Notes under the pieces: generated by a model
The model's input: only the letters and a program-made list of their open reading frames with translations
Databases searched by the model: none
What the model was told of the DNA's origin: nothing
Shown: piece after piece, positions 35,261 to 43,927 of the stretch
How the letters are laid out: every line of letters starts with the position of its first letter
How positions within the stretch are numbered: position 1 is the stretch's first letter
Source: Paraburkholderia graminis C4D1M
Lineage (GTDB): Bacteria; Pseudomonadota; Gammaproteobacteria; Burkholderiales; Burkholderiaceae
Length of the DNA stretch: 64,000 bases
Reading direction: 5' to 3'
Assembly: GCF_000172415.1 (NCBI RefSeq)
Contig: NZ_ABLD01000008.1
Coordinates: 62,001-126,000 of the forward strand
Program-made: the position numbers and the translations under genes

Positions 35261-35274
35261 TCATGCCTGCATGA
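35261..35274. promoter_or_regulatory. Putative LysR operator A (thioesterase/lysR)
   Basis: TCATGCCTGCATGA, preceded by TTTC and followed by AAAA, is an inverted repeat with a 4-bp spacer. It lies between the divergent thioesterase and LysR genes, the classic place for a LysR autoregulatory site. Five similar sites with 5-bp spacers occur at other promoters of the region. Confidence 0.6.
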
Positions 35275-35327
35275 AAAAGTTTCATTTCCTCGGGGTCCGT
35301 AACCAGCCGATCATCCAGGCATCGGTG

Positions 35328-35417
35328 CGGCTTTCCGCGGGGCGGCCTTCCGCGGGGCGGCTCTCCGCAGGGCGGCCTTCCGCAGGGCGGCTTTTCGCGG
35401 GGCGGCTTTCCGCAGGG
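35328..35417. repeat. Six tandem copies of a 15-bp repeat
   Basis: Six consecutive 15-mers of the form CGGCTTTCCGCGGGG with few substitutions (CTT/CCT/CTC/TTT at 4-7, CGGGG or CAGGG at the end). The period is exactly 15 bp. It lies between the operator A and the LysR start, so a change in copy number would alter promoter spacing. Confidence 0.85.
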
Positions 35418-35517
35418 CCGCCGACACGTATTCCCGCGCCCGTGCGAGGCGCCTCGCGCGCCGATGAAACCCGCTAAGATCCACTACCCAGGCGTTCCTG
35501 CATTGCGCTGACAACAG

Positions 35518-36483
35518 ATGAGACCCTATATCCCTTCGCTTCAGAGCCTGCTCGCATTCGAAGCTGCCTCGCGGCATTTGAGCTTCACCCGCGCGGCACA
35601 GGAACTCGAGTTGACGCAGACGGCCATCAGCCACCAGATCAAGACGCTCGAAGACCGGCTCGAAGTCAAGCTTTTCGTGCGGCGCCGAAACGTGCTCACA
35701 CTCACGCCGGCGGCACGCGAGTATCTCGATTCGGTGCATGAGGCGATCAATCTGCTGTCCATCGCCACGGCGCACGCGCGCAAGAAAAAGCCCAGCACCG
35801 TGCTCACGGTGACGTGCCTGCCCACCTACGCAGTCAAATGCCTGATCCCCGCGCTGCCCGAATTCCAGCGTGCTCATCCGGACATCACCGTGCACGTCGC
35901 AACCAGTTCGACGTTTAACGAGTTCGATCGCAACAGCTACGACGTCGCGATCCGTTACGGCTCCGGGCGCTGGGCGTCGGCGCGCTCGGACCGTCTGCAT
36001 GGCGAGGAGTTTTTCCCCGTGTGCTCGCCCGCGGTGCTCGAAGAAGCGGGCAAGTTCGGATCGGTCGCGGAAGTGCTCGCACGCATGCGGCAGATTCGCA
36101 CGTACTTTTATTCGATGTATCAGGACGATTGGCCCGCGTGGCTCGAAGCGGCCGTGCATGAGCCCGTCGAATTCGCCGGCGAATCCGTTTTCCATTTGCA
36201 GCTCACGTCGCTCGCGGCGGCCGTGGACGGCGTCGGCATTGCAATCGGCCGCACGCCGCTTGTGAACGGCGATCTGGCGAGCGGCAAACTCGTGGCGCCG
36301 TTCGACGTGCGTGTGCCGTCGAATTCCGCGTATTTCGTTTCGTCGCCGACCGACAAGGCACGCACGAAGAAAGTGGAAGCCTTCCGTGAATGGGCGCTCG
36401 CGCGGCTCGGCGAAAACCGCGATCGCGGCGAGACCGCGGCGCAATGCGAGGCCGCCTCGCCTTCCGTGCCCGAGCCCTGCTGA
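35518..36483 (+). CDS. LysR family transcriptional regulator (GcvA-type)
   Basis: LTTR of 321 residues. The winged HTH is at 1-65 (LLAFEAASRHLSFTRAA, LTQTAISHQIKTLE); the co-inducer domain covers ~93-300 with PSTVLTVTCLPTYAVK and DIAIRYG-like DVAIRYGSGRW, typical of the GcvA subgroup. It is divergent from the thioesterase and is followed 4 bp later by the CoA ligase gene, so it is cotranscribed with a catabolic gene. It is the only LysR gene in the window and the best candidate to bind the TCATG-N5-CATGA repeats. Confidence 0.94.
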   Translation: MRPYIPSLQSLLAFEAASRHLSFTRAAQELELTQTAISHQIKTLEDRLEVKLFVRRRNVLTLTPAAREYLDSVHEAINLLSIATAHARKKKPSTVLTVTCLPTYAVKCLIPALPEFQRAHPDITVHVATSSTFNEFDRNSYDVAIRYGSGRWASARSDRLHGEEFFPVCSPAVLEEAGKFGSVAEVLARMRQIRTYFYSMYQDDWPAWLEAAVHEPVEFAGESVFHLQLTSLAAAVDGVGIAIGRTPLVNGDLASGKLVAPFDVRVPSNSAYFVSSPTDKARTKKVEAFREWALARLGENRDRGETAAQCEAASPSVPEPC

Positions 36484-36487
36484 GCTC

Positions 36488-38116
36488 ATGGTCAGCACGC
36501 ATCCGCCCACGAACGATCCGCCTTTTCGCACTGTCGCGGCCCTGCTCGAACAGCATCGGCGCGCGACGCCCAACAAGCCTGCCATCGTCGATGTCGAGCG
36601 GCGCGTGAGCATGAGCTTCGAGCAACTCGCGCAATCGGTCGAGACGATCGCCAGACAATTCGCGCGGCGTGGCGTGACGAGAGGCACGCGCGTCGTGCTC
36701 GCCGACTGCGATGCGCCCGACAAGCTGCTGCTGTGGCTCGGCGCGTGGCGGCTCGGTGCAATCGTGTGTCCGCTCGACGTGCCCTTCGTCGGCGTAAAGA
36801 TCGCACGGCAGTTGCTCGACACAATCAGGCCGAAGCTGATCGTGTTTCCCGTCGACGCCGTGGACCCCGCCGACACCGCCGTCGCCGCAGCGAACGTGCA
36901 GGTCGTGCGCTTCGCTTCGTGGGCCTCGGCCGGCCGCGAGAACATCGGCTGCTATGGCGACATCATCTCGCTCGAAGCAGGCGCGCACGACGGCACGCCG
37001 CTGCCCGACGGCGCAACCGTATGCACGCATCGCGACATTGCGTCGATGTGCTGCACGTCGGGCACGACAGGCATTCCGAAGATCGTCGTCTACGATCACC
37101 AGTCGTACTGGCTCAACGGCCTCGACAGTATCGACCTGCTCGGTTCGAGCCGCGACGACCGCATGCTCGAATACCGTTCGTTCGACTGGTACTCGGCGCA
37201 GATACTGAGCTTCATTCCGTTTCTGCAACTCGGTTCGACACTATGCGTCGCGCGCCGCTTTTCGCGCAGCAGCTTCGGCGACTGGATCCGCGATCAGCGC
37301 ATTACCGTTTGCGCGGGCGTGCCCACGGTGCTCAACATGCTTCTCGAAGCACCGCTCGAGGTGAGCGCCGAAACGTTCTCGTCGCTGCGCGCGATGACCT
37401 GCAGCACAGCGCCGCTATCGCCCGTTCAATGGATGCGCTTCGAAAAGCGCTACGGCATTCGCATCCTCAACCTGTATGGGTCGTCGGAAGCGGGATGGAT
37501 GTGCGGCAACCGGCTCGAGCATCGCAAGCTCGGAACGGTCGGTTATCCGGCCGCGCATATCCGCTTCGGGATCGTGGACGCCGACGGTATGCCGTGCGCT
37601 GCCGGCGTCGAAGGCCAGGTTGTCGTCGACGGTGACAAGCTCGCGCTCGGCGTGCTTCAGCAAGACGGCTCGCTGCTGCCGATTCGCGGCGCGCCGCTCT
37701 TCACGCGGGATATCGCCGCACGCGACACGGACGGCTTCGTGCGCATGGCGGCTCGCATGGACGATCTCATCATTCGTGGTGGCGTGAAGATCGTGCCGCA
37801 GGAGATAGAGGATGTGATGCGTACGCATCCTCATGTGCAGGACGTCGCGGCGCTCGGTGTGCCCGACCCGGTGTATGGACAGGAAACGGTCTGCTTCGTG
37901 GTGCTGCAGCCGGACATGGCGCCGAACGTGGAGGCGCTGCGTGCGCATTGCCGGCGGCATCTGCCGCGCGAAAAGATGCCGATGAATATCTATCCGGTTG
38001 CAGCGCTGCCGCGCAGCGCGCGCGGCAAAATCTTGCGCGACGCACTGCGTCAGCAATGGTGGGGGATCGTCAGCTCAGGGCCGCAGTTGCCGGAAGCGGA
38101 TCAAGACCAGGAGTAG
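36488..38116 (+). CDS. AMP-binding acyl/aryl-CoA ligase
   Basis: ANL-superfamily ligase of 542 residues. The P-loop CCTSGTTGIPKIVVYD is near residue 190, the A5 motif LYGSSEAGW near 325, the A7/A8 region TRDIAARDTDGFVRMAARMDD and IIRGGVKIVPQEIE, and the A10 lysine in PRSARGKILRD. All catalytic motifs are intact. It forms an acyl-adenylate and then a CoA thioester. The neighbourhood (LysR, thioesterase, Mo-hydroxylase) suggests an aromatic or heteroaromatic acid, similar in position to furoyl-CoA synthetase of the hmf pathway. The ATG at 36488 follows the lysR stop directly. Confidence 0.92.
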   Translation: MVSTHPPTNDPPFRTVAALLEQHRRATPNKPAIVDVERRVSMSFEQLAQSVETIARQFARRGVTRGTRVVLADCDAPDKLLLWLGAWRLGAIVCPLDVPFVGVKIARQLLDTIRPKLIVFPVDAVDPADTAVAAANVQVVRFASWASAGRENIGCYGDIISLEAGAHDGTPLPDGATVCTHRDIASMCCTSGTTGIPKIVVYDHQSYWLNGLDSIDLLGSSRDDRMLEYRSFDWYSAQILSFIPFLQLGSTLCVARRFSRSSFGDWIRDQRITVCAGVPTVLNMLLEAPLEVSAETFSSLRAMTCSTAPLSPVQWMRFEKRYGIRILNLYGSSEAGWMCGNRLEHRKLGTVGYPAAHIRFGIVDADGMPCAAGVEGQVVVDGDKLALGVLQQDGSLLPIRGAPLFTRDIAARDTDGFVRMAARMDDLIIRGGVKIVPQEIEDVMRTHPHVQDVAALGVPDPVYGQETVCFVVLQPDMAPNVEALRAHCRRHLPREKMPMNIYPVAALPRSARGKILRDALRQQWWGIVSSGPQLPEADQDQE

Positions 38117-38260
38117 GTCGTCGTCGCGCATCGCGAGCATCGCGCCGACGGGGCGCGGACTCGAACCCCACGTGCGCGTCACCGTGACGGGTACGACGCG
38201 GCGGCCCGGCGCGAGCCAGTCGACGGCATTGCGCAGCACGCTCACGTCGATGCTGTCCAT
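38075..38260 (-). pseudogene. Truncated XdhC/CoxI family maturation factor remnant
   Basis: The first ~47 residues (MDSIDVSVLRNAVDWLA, VTRTWGSSPRPVGAMLAMRDD) match the N-terminus of XdhC/CoxI proteins, which insert the sulfurated molybdenum cofactor into xanthine dehydrogenase-type enzymes. The family then continues with a Gly/Ser-Gly-Gly-Cys-rich loop and ~250 more residues; here the frame runs into unrelated sequence and stops after 61 codons, inside the 3' end of the convergent CoA ligase gene. It lies at the end of the Mo-hydroxylase operon, where an intact XdhC would be expected. I read it as a deletion remnant. Confidence 0.75.
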
Positions 38261-38284
38261 CGTGTCCTCCGTAAAGCAGCGCGT

Positions 38285-38662
38285 TTATGCGCCGCGATGC
38301 GCGACCATCTGCAACTCGACGAGAAAGCCATGATGCAGCTCGGGCACCGGCACCACCGCGCGCGCCGGCTTGTGAGCGCCGAAATACTCCGCGTAGAGCC
38401 GGTTGAACTCCGGCCAGTTCTTTACATCGACGATGTACGCGGTGCATTGCACGACGTCGGTCAGCGCGCAGCCCGCCGCGGCCAGCACCTGCTCGCAATG
38501 AGCGAGCGTGGCGCGCACCTGGCGCTCGAAGTTGTCGGGGCCGTCGGTGGCCACGCCGGGGCCCGGCAGCATGCCCGAGACGAACGTGAAGCCACCCGCC
38601 TGCACGGCCTGCGAATAGTGGCCGCCCGGAGACGGCGCATTGTCGGTGAAAATGAAATTCAT
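38285..38662 (-). CDS. RidA family (YjgF/UK114) enamine/imine deaminase-like protein
   Basis: RidA-type protein of 125 residues. Motifs: PGGHYSQAVQAGGFTFVSGM, DVVQCTAYIVDVKNWPEFN, and the C-terminal PARAVVPVPELHHGFLVELQMVA. The active-site Arg of RidA (RxxxxxxxLPxxxxVEI) is represented by the Arg in PARAVV, with VELQ for VEI. Members of this family hydrolyse reactive enamines or act as aminomuconate-type deaminases. It lies 3 bp after the MFS gene in the Mo-hydroxylase operon, consistent with a pathway that forms an enamine or enol intermediate. Confidence 0.92.
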   Translation of the reverse strand: MNFIFTDNAPSPGGHYSQAVQAGGFTFVSGMLPGPGVATDGPDNFERQVRATLAHCEQVLAAAGCALTDVVQCTAYIVDVKNWPEFNRLYAEYFGAHKPARAVVPVPELHHGFLVELQMVAHRGA

Positions 38663-38665
38663 GGT

Positions 38666-40069
38666 TCAAACCTCTTCTGGTAAGGGTTGGCCGCGCGTTT
38701 CCGGCAGCCACGGCGCGAGCGCGAGGCCGACCAGATAGATGAAGCCGACTATGACCGCCGCATGACCGTAGCCGCCGAAGCGGGTGATCAGTGTGCCGGC
38801 GACGAGCGGCCCCGTCCACGCAAGAAAGCGCGGAACATTGAAGCACAGCGCGATAGCGGTGCCGCGCACGCGCGTCGGATAAAGCTCGGGCAGCCACGTG
38901 GGCATCCACGTATATTGACCGAGGCTGAAAAAGCCTGCCACGCAGGCGACCGCCAGCAGCAGGCCGACATCATGCGTCCACATGAAGAGCACCGGCGTCA
39001 GCACGAACGCCATCGCGAAGAATAGACAGGTGATGCGCTTGCGGCCATAGGCGTCGGCGAGAAAGCCGAGGCCAATATAACCGCTGATCGCGCCGACGTT
39101 GTAGGCCATGCCGGCAAAGCTCGCCCACGAGGCCGCAGAAAGCCCGGCATGCGCCGCGACCGAACCGATGTAGGGCGGCACCCACGTCGAGATGCCCCAC
39201 CAGCCGAGCGTCGTGCTGAGCGACATCAGCACGGCAATCCACGTGCGGCGGCGCAGCTTCGCATCGGCCAGCAGATCGACGAGCGTAAAGCGCGCGAGCG
39301 ACTGTTCGCGCGCGTCGAGCGTCACGCCCGACTTCCTGCGCGCGAGCGTCGCCTTGCGCTCCGTGTTCACGCGCTGCCATTGCTCGGACTCGGGAATGCC
39401 CGCGCGCATCCACAGCGTCGCGAGACCGGGCAGCACGCCGATCAGATACATGTAGCGCCATGCATGCTCGCCTGCGCCGCTCATGAAAAGCCATATCAGC
39501 GACGCGACGAAAAAGCCCGTGCCGAGGCCGCACTGCATGAGCCCCGCGCCTTTGCCGCGATGCCGGTCCGGCCAGATTTCCGCAGTCATTGCGGTGCCCG
39601 TCGCCCACTCCGATCCCATCGCGAGACCGACGATGAAGCGCAGCGCCGCGAACGATGTCCAGTCCCACGACAGCGCGCTCAAACCGGTGGTCAGCGAATA
39701 CGCGAGAATCGCGAACATCATCATCCGTTTGCGGCCGATATAGTCGGTCAGAATGCCGCCGATCAATCCGCCGATGCCCCAGCCGAGCAGCGTCAACGCG
39801 ATCACGAGTCCCGCGTAGAACGGAATCTGCGCGTGGCCCGACGCCGGCAGCAACTGGCCGAGCGCGCCGCCCACGGTCAGAACCAGTGCGTAAGTTTCGT
39901 AGCCGTCGAAGAACCAGCCGAGATTGGACGCGATCAATGCGCTCCATTGCTGGCGGTTGATCGAGCGATACCAGACGGCATGGGTTGCGTCGTCCAGGGC
40001 GACCCGCGGCTCGCCGCCCAGGCTGCCGCGCGTGCCGCTGCCGGAGCTTTCCTCCAGAGGGTGCTGCAT
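38666..40069 (-). CDS. MFS transporter (metabolite:H+ symporter type)
   Basis: Carrier of 467 residues with 12 predicted helices. The first helix has LGWFFDGYETYALVLTVGG, loop 2-3 DYIGRKRMMM, and the 4-5 region ALRFIVGLAMGSEWATG; the 8-9 motif is GFLADAYGRKRI. It resembles AAHS/MHS carriers for carboxylic and aromatic acids. Located between the iron-sulfur subunit gene and ridA on the same strand, it is likely the uptake carrier for the substrate of the Mo-hydroxylase operon. Confidence 0.93.
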   Translation of the reverse strand: MQHPLEESSGSGTRGSLGGEPRVALDDATHAVWYRSINRQQWSALIASNLGWFFDGYETYALVLTVGGALGQLLPASGHAQIPFYAGLVIALTLLGWGIGGLIGGILTDYIGRKRMMMFAILAYSLTTGLSALSWDWTSFAALRFIVGLAMGSEWATGTAMTAEIWPDRHRGKGAGLMQCGLGTGFFVASLIWLFMSGAGEHAWRYMYLIGVLPGLATLWMRAGIPESEQWQRVNTERKATLARRKSGVTLDAREQSLARFTLVDLLADAKLRRRTWIAVLMSLSTTLGWWGISTWVPPYIGSVAAHAGLSAASWASFAGMAYNVGAISGYIGLGFLADAYGRKRITCLFFAMAFVLTPVLFMWTHDVGLLLAVACVAGFFSLGQYTWMPTWLPELYPTRVRGTAIALCFNVPRFLAWTGPLVAGTLITRFGGYGHAAVIVGFIYLVGLALAPWLPETRGQPLPEEV

Positions 40070-40163
40070 CGACTGTCTCCTCGATGTCGTTATCGCGCGC
40101 CATGCCGTCTGTTGTTCTTCAGACGCGCGTCACTGCGTTGATTTGCCGTTGTTTGCAGGCGCG

Positions 40164-40670
40164 CTACGCGGCCACGACGGCCACCGTCGCCTTCGACTTG
40201 CGCATTTGCGCGGCGAGCTTGACGGCCTCGATGATCTCCGGATACGCGGCGCAACGGCAAAGATTGCCCGACAGGAAATTACGGATCTCGGCTTCGCTCG
40301 GGTCCGGATTGCGGTCGAGCAACTGGCGGCTCATCAGTATGAAGCCTGACGTGCAAAAGCCGCATTGAAACGCGCCGCACTCGATGAACGCCTGCTGCAC
40401 CGGATCGAGCTCTCCATTGGCGTCCAGGTTTTCGATCGTGCTGACCTCGCCGCCGTCGGCCATTGCGGCGAGATAGAGACAGCCCGACACGCTCTCGCCG
40501 TTGACGATCACCGTGCAGCATCCGCACAAGCCCTGACCGCAGCTTTCGCGGGCGCCATATAGCGCGAACTGCTGACGCAGCACGTCGAGAATCGTGTGAT
40601 GCGGTTCGACCTCGGCGCTCACGCGCTCGCCGTTCAGCGTGAATTGAATGTTGATGGAAGTAGCGCTCAT
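40164..40670 (-). CDS. Mo-hydroxylase (2Fe-2S) small subunit (CoxS/HmfC-like)
   Basis: Iron-sulfur subunit of 168 residues in the xanthine dehydrogenase family. The plant-type cluster is in ESCGQGLCGCCTV and SGCLYLA near 45-70; the second cluster in QCGFCTSGFIL near 105 and GNLCRCAAYPEI near 137. All eight cysteines are present. It passes electrons from the molybdenum centre to FAD. Its ATG is 2 bp after the stop of the large subunit gene. Confidence 0.95.
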   Translation of the reverse strand: MSATSINIQFTLNGERVSAEVEPHHTILDVLRQQFALYGARESCGQGLCGCCTVIVNGESVSGCLYLAAMADGGEVSTIENLDANGELDPVQQAFIECGAFQCGFCTSGFILMSRQLLDRNPDPSEAEIRNFLSGNLCRCAAYPEIIEAVKLAAQMRKSKATVAVVAA

Positions 40671-40672
40671 GT

Positions 40673-42988
40673 TTATTCCTCGGATAGCGGTTCATTGCGC
40701 GCGGCGCACAACGCACGGTACACACGCTCGGGCGTGAGCGGCAGCGACTTCAGACGCACGCCGACCGCGTCTTCGATGGCCTCGGCAATCGCCGACGCGA
40801 CGCCGAATGTCGAACTCTCGCCGACGCCTTTCGCGCCGAACGGCCCGTTGCTCTGCACCGAGTCGACAGTCTCGCGCCCGATGACCGGCGGAATATCGTG
40901 GATGCCCGGAATCTTGTACTCGGCGAACGACGCATTGCGAAGCTGCCCGACCTCGTCGAACTCCATGCGCTCGAACAGCGAAATGCCGAGCTGCATGATG
41001 GCCGCGCCGGAGATCTGCGTGTCGACCACCTTCGGATTGATCGGCGTGCCGCAATCCACCACATGCTCGAAGCGCAACAGCTTGAAGTGGCCCGTCTCCG
41101 TATCCACTTCGACTTCGACGCCGCAGCCGCCCACCATCCAGTTCGGTGTGATGTTCTCCGACTGCCCGGTCTCGTGTTCCGGCGACTTGTACGGCGGAAT
41201 AAAGCTGCCTATGCCGACGATGTTGCCCGCCTGCATGCCGTACTTGCGCCGCAGCAGTTCGCCCGCTCGGCTCGCGGGCGCGGCCGGCACGCCAAGTTCA
41301 TCGGCGAGTTCGGTGAGTTTGCGGTTCACGTCTTCAGCGGCGAGACGCACCGCGTGTCCCATGTGGAATGTCGAGCGCGAGCCGAGCGTCGCCATGTCGT
41401 AGGGCGTCACGTCCGTATCGGGCCGCATCACGCGGATGCGTTCGGCGGGAATGCCGAGCACTTCACCGGCCATCAGCGCAATCGCGGTTTCCGACGCCTG
41501 GCCCATGTCGACCGTGCTCGAATAAACCGTGCAACTGCCGTCGCCCGCGAGGCTCACCATCGCCATCGACGTGGTGGGCGCCACCAGCGCCTTGAAACCG
41601 ACGCCGATTCCGCGGCCGCGCCGCAGCGTGCCTGTGCCGTGCTCGAACGGTGCCGCCCAGTTCATTCGCTGCGCGACGCGTTCGAGCACGAGACCGATCG
41701 CCGCGTCGTGCATCGGCGTGCCGGTTGCATGCGGACGCCCTTCGCGCAGAATATTGCGGCGGCGGAATTCGAGCGGATCGATACGAAGCGCGCGCGAAAT
41801 CATATCGGCGTGGCTCTCGTAAGCCCACACCATCTGCGGAATGCCGAAGCCGCGAAAGGCGCCCGCAGGCGGCAGATTCGTATAGACCTGATACGAATCG
41901 ATCCACACGTTCTCGATGTCGTATGGACCCGAAGCGGTAAAGCCCGACTTCTGCGTGACGCGCGGCCCGATATCGGCATACGCGCCGCCGTTCCACCAGA
42001 CCTCGCATTTGCGCGCGGTAATGCGGCCTTCTTCGTTCACCGCCGTTTTCATGCGGAACGTGGTGGCGTGCTTGGTGATCGTGAAGAACTGCTCTTCCAT
42101 TGTCAGCGAGATTTTCACGTTGCGCCGCGACAGCAGCGCCAGCGCGACGACGAGTGCTTCGAGCTTGATATACAGCTTCGCGCCGAAGCCGCCGCCGAGC
42201 AGCGCCGACTTCACGCGCACGCGGTTCTCGTCCCAGCCCAGCAGACGCGCGATTTCGATGCGCACGAACGACGGGCTCTGCGACGCCGTATGCACCGTCA
42301 GCATTCCCGTGCCCATATCCGGCTCGGCAAGCGAGACCATCGGCTCGAGCGGCGTGTGCATCACCTGCTGCGTGGTGAACGTGTCGTCGAATACATGCGC
42401 GGCGCTTGCGAAGGCCGCCTCCACGTCGCCGCGCCGCAACTGGAAATCGAGCGCGACATTGGTGCCTTTGCGTCCGGCAAGATGCTTCAGGTCCGGGAAC
42501 GTACCCGCTGGGCGCAGGAAGTCGTGCACGAGTACATCCGATTGCGCAGCCTCGACTTCGTTGAACACGGCCGGCAATTCCTCGTATTCGGCCATGATCA
42601 GATGCGTTGCCTCTTCTGCGATATGCGGATCGGCCGCGAGCACGACAGCAACCGGCTCGCCGATGTAGCGCACTTTATCCAGCGCGAGAATCGGCTGGTC
42701 GTGAAACGCCGGGCCATAGTAAGGCTCGGGAATCACCTTGCGAATATCCTCGCCGGTATACACGGCGAATACGCCCTCCATTTCACGCGCGGCGCTCGTG
42801 TCGATGCTGACAATCCTTGCGTGCGCCATCGTGCTGCGAAAAATCTTGCCGTACAGCATGCGCGGCAGCACGAGGTTATGAATGTACTCCGCGCGGCCCG
42901 TCACTTTCGAGCGCGCTTCGAGCCGGTTCAATGCGCGGCCCACCTGCTTTTGTGCTGGCTGTTCTTCCAGCGCCTTGTCGATCTTCAT
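40673..42988 (-). CDS. Mo-hydroxylase large (molybdopterin-binding) subunit (CoxL/HmfA-like)
   Basis: Catalytic subunit of 771 residues, the usual length. It begins with the VGRALNRLEARSKVTGRAEY a/b hammerhead motif and has LLGGGFGAKLYIKLEAL, the PPAGAFRGFGIPQ loop, TVDMGQASETAIALMA near 500, and GAKGVGESSTFGV near the C-terminus, which carries the catalytic Glu. The active-site loop lacks the CoxL-specific Cys motif (VAYRCSFR), so CO oxidation is unlikely. It hydroxylates an aromatic or heteroaromatic ring, possibly as the CoA ester. Its ATG overlaps the stop of the FAD subunit gene by one base. Confidence 0.95.
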   Translation of the reverse strand: MKIDKALEEQPAQKQVGRALNRLEARSKVTGRAEYIHNLVLPRMLYGKIFRSTMAHARIVSIDTSAAREMEGVFAVYTGEDIRKVIPEPYYGPAFHDQPILALDKVRYIGEPVAVVLAADPHIAEEATHLIMAEYEELPAVFNEVEAAQSDVLVHDFLRPAGTFPDLKHLAGRKGTNVALDFQLRRGDVEAAFASAAHVFDDTFTTQQVMHTPLEPMVSLAEPDMGTGMLTVHTASQSPSFVRIEIARLLGWDENRVRVKSALLGGGFGAKLYIKLEALVVALALLSRRNVKISLTMEEQFFTITKHATTFRMKTAVNEEGRITARKCEVWWNGGAYADIGPRVTQKSGFTASGPYDIENVWIDSYQVYTNLPPAGAFRGFGIPQMVWAYESHADMISRALRIDPLEFRRRNILREGRPHATGTPMHDAAIGLVLERVAQRMNWAAPFEHGTGTLRRGRGIGVGFKALVAPTTSMAMVSLAGDGSCTVYSSTVDMGQASETAIALMAGEVLGIPAERIRVMRPDTDVTPYDMATLGSRSTFHMGHAVRLAAEDVNRKLTELADELGVPAAPASRAGELLRRKYGMQAGNIVGIGSFIPPYKSPEHETGQSENITPNWMVGGCGVEVEVDTETGHFKLLRFEHVVDCGTPINPKVVDTQISGAAIMQLGISLFERMEFDEVGQLRNASFAEYKIPGIHDIPPVIGRETVDSVQSNGPFGAKGVGESSTFGVASAIAEAIEDAVGVRLKSLPLTPERVYRALCAARNEPLSEE

Positions 42989-43881
42989 TACGCATGATCC
43001 CCGAATTGAGCGGCGCGTCCGCTCGCGGCGGCCAGCGCCGTGCGCACCGCGCGGCCCAGATAGACCTTCAGCAGTTGCTTCTTGTAACTCGCGGACCCAT
43101 GAGGATCGCCGACGATATCCAGTTGCGCCGCAGCCGCTTCGCCCGCTTCACGCAGAATCGCGTCGTCGGGCGCCGCGCCGCGAAGCAGCGCCTCGGCGTG
43201 CGTGAGCCGTGTCGGCCGGTCCGTCGCCGCGCCGACAATCACGCTCGCGCGGCCGATGCGCGGCCCCTCTATATCGAGCACGACAGCCACGCCGAGCGCA
43301 GGCCAGTCATGCGCCGCGCGGGTCGTGACCTTCATGTACGCAGCGGGCCGGCCGGCTTGCGGCGGCACGATCACTTCGGAGATGAGTTCATCGCGAGCGA
43401 GCACCGTTTCGTAATAGCCCGTGCACAATTGCTCGACGGGCACCGTGCGTTCGCCGTGCGGACCCGTGATCGTCACGCGTGCGCCGAGCGCGCTCAGCAC
43501 CGGCGGCATATCCATATGAGGATCGGCGTGACCGAGGTTGCCGCCGATGGTCGCCACATTGCGCACCCGCACATTCGACAGCGTGCGCAACGTGCGGGCG
43601 ATGAGCGGCCATCCCTCCTTCACGACCGGCGAATGCTCGAGCGTCGCGAGCCGCGTCAATCCGCCGATACGCAACTCGCCGTTGTCGTCCAGGCGAACCT
43701 GCGCATAGTGCGGCTCGATATCGCGCAAACTGACGAGCCGCGTCGGCCGCAGCACGCCGGCCTTCATCATCAACATCACCGCGGTGCCGCCGCCCACCGG
43801 GCGAATATCCGGGTCTTCCGGGTCCAGCAGCGCAATCGCTTCCTTCAGCGACCGTGGCTTCGCGAGCTCAAACGGAATCAT
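42988..43881 (-). CDS. Mo-hydroxylase FAD-binding subunit (CoxM/HmfB-like)
   Basis: FAD subunit of 297 residues. The FAD site motifs VGGGTAVMLMMKAG near 32-45 and ATIGGNLGHADPHMDMPPVL near 112 are typical of the CoxM family; the C-terminal CO_deh_flav_C domain includes DWPALGVAVVLDIEG. It transfers electrons from the iron-sulfur subunit to the final acceptor. It follows the a/b hydrolase gene by 46 bp and overlaps the large subunit gene. Confidence 0.95.
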   Translation of the reverse strand: MIPFELAKPRSLKEAIALLDPEDPDIRPVGGGTAVMLMMKAGVLRPTRLVSLRDIEPHYAQVRLDDNGELRIGGLTRLATLEHSPVVKEGWPLIARTLRTLSNVRVRNVATIGGNLGHADPHMDMPPVLSALGARVTITGPHGERTVPVEQLCTGYYETVLARDELISEVIVPPQAGRPAAYMKVTTRAAHDWPALGVAVVLDIEGPRIGRASVIVGAATDRPTRLTHAEALLRGAAPDDAILREAGEAAAAQLDIVGDPHGSASYKKQLLKVYLGRAVRTALAAASGRAAQFGDHA

Positions 43882-43927
43882 CCAGGCACTCCTTGTTGCG
43901 CGTATTCGTTGCAGGTTTCTTGTGCAT

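Larger units (their letters stand above)
35076..35517. other. Divergent regulatory region of thioesterase and LysR genes
   Basis: A 442-bp region holding the inverted repeat at 35261-35274 and six 15-bp tandem repeats at 35328-35417. It is long for a LysR intergenic region. A short plus-strand frame (from 35223) runs through the tandem repeats but has no ribosome binding site or similarity, so I do not call it a gene. Confidence 0.5.

Noticed and set aside
35223..35477. Possible small protein with pentapeptide repeats (RLSAG/RPSAG)
   Set aside because: No ribosome binding site; the repeat peptide is only the translation of the 15-bp tandem DNA repeat.
35311..36945. A 544-codon minus-strand frame covering the LysR gene and start of the ligase gene
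   Set aside because: Antisense to two well-recognised genes; its Ala/Lys/Arg repeats come from the 15-bp tandem repeat.
40898..42997. A 699-codon plus-strand frame opposite the Mo-hydroxylase large subunit gene
   Set aside because: It is a shadow of the GC-rich codon bias; the product is Arg/His-rich with no family motif, while the minus strand encodes a complete hydroxylase subunit.
40164..43881. Carbon monoxide dehydrogenase
   Set aside because: Subunit layout is CoxMLS-like, but the large subunit lacks the CO dehydrogenase active-site Cys motif and the context is aromatic catabolism.
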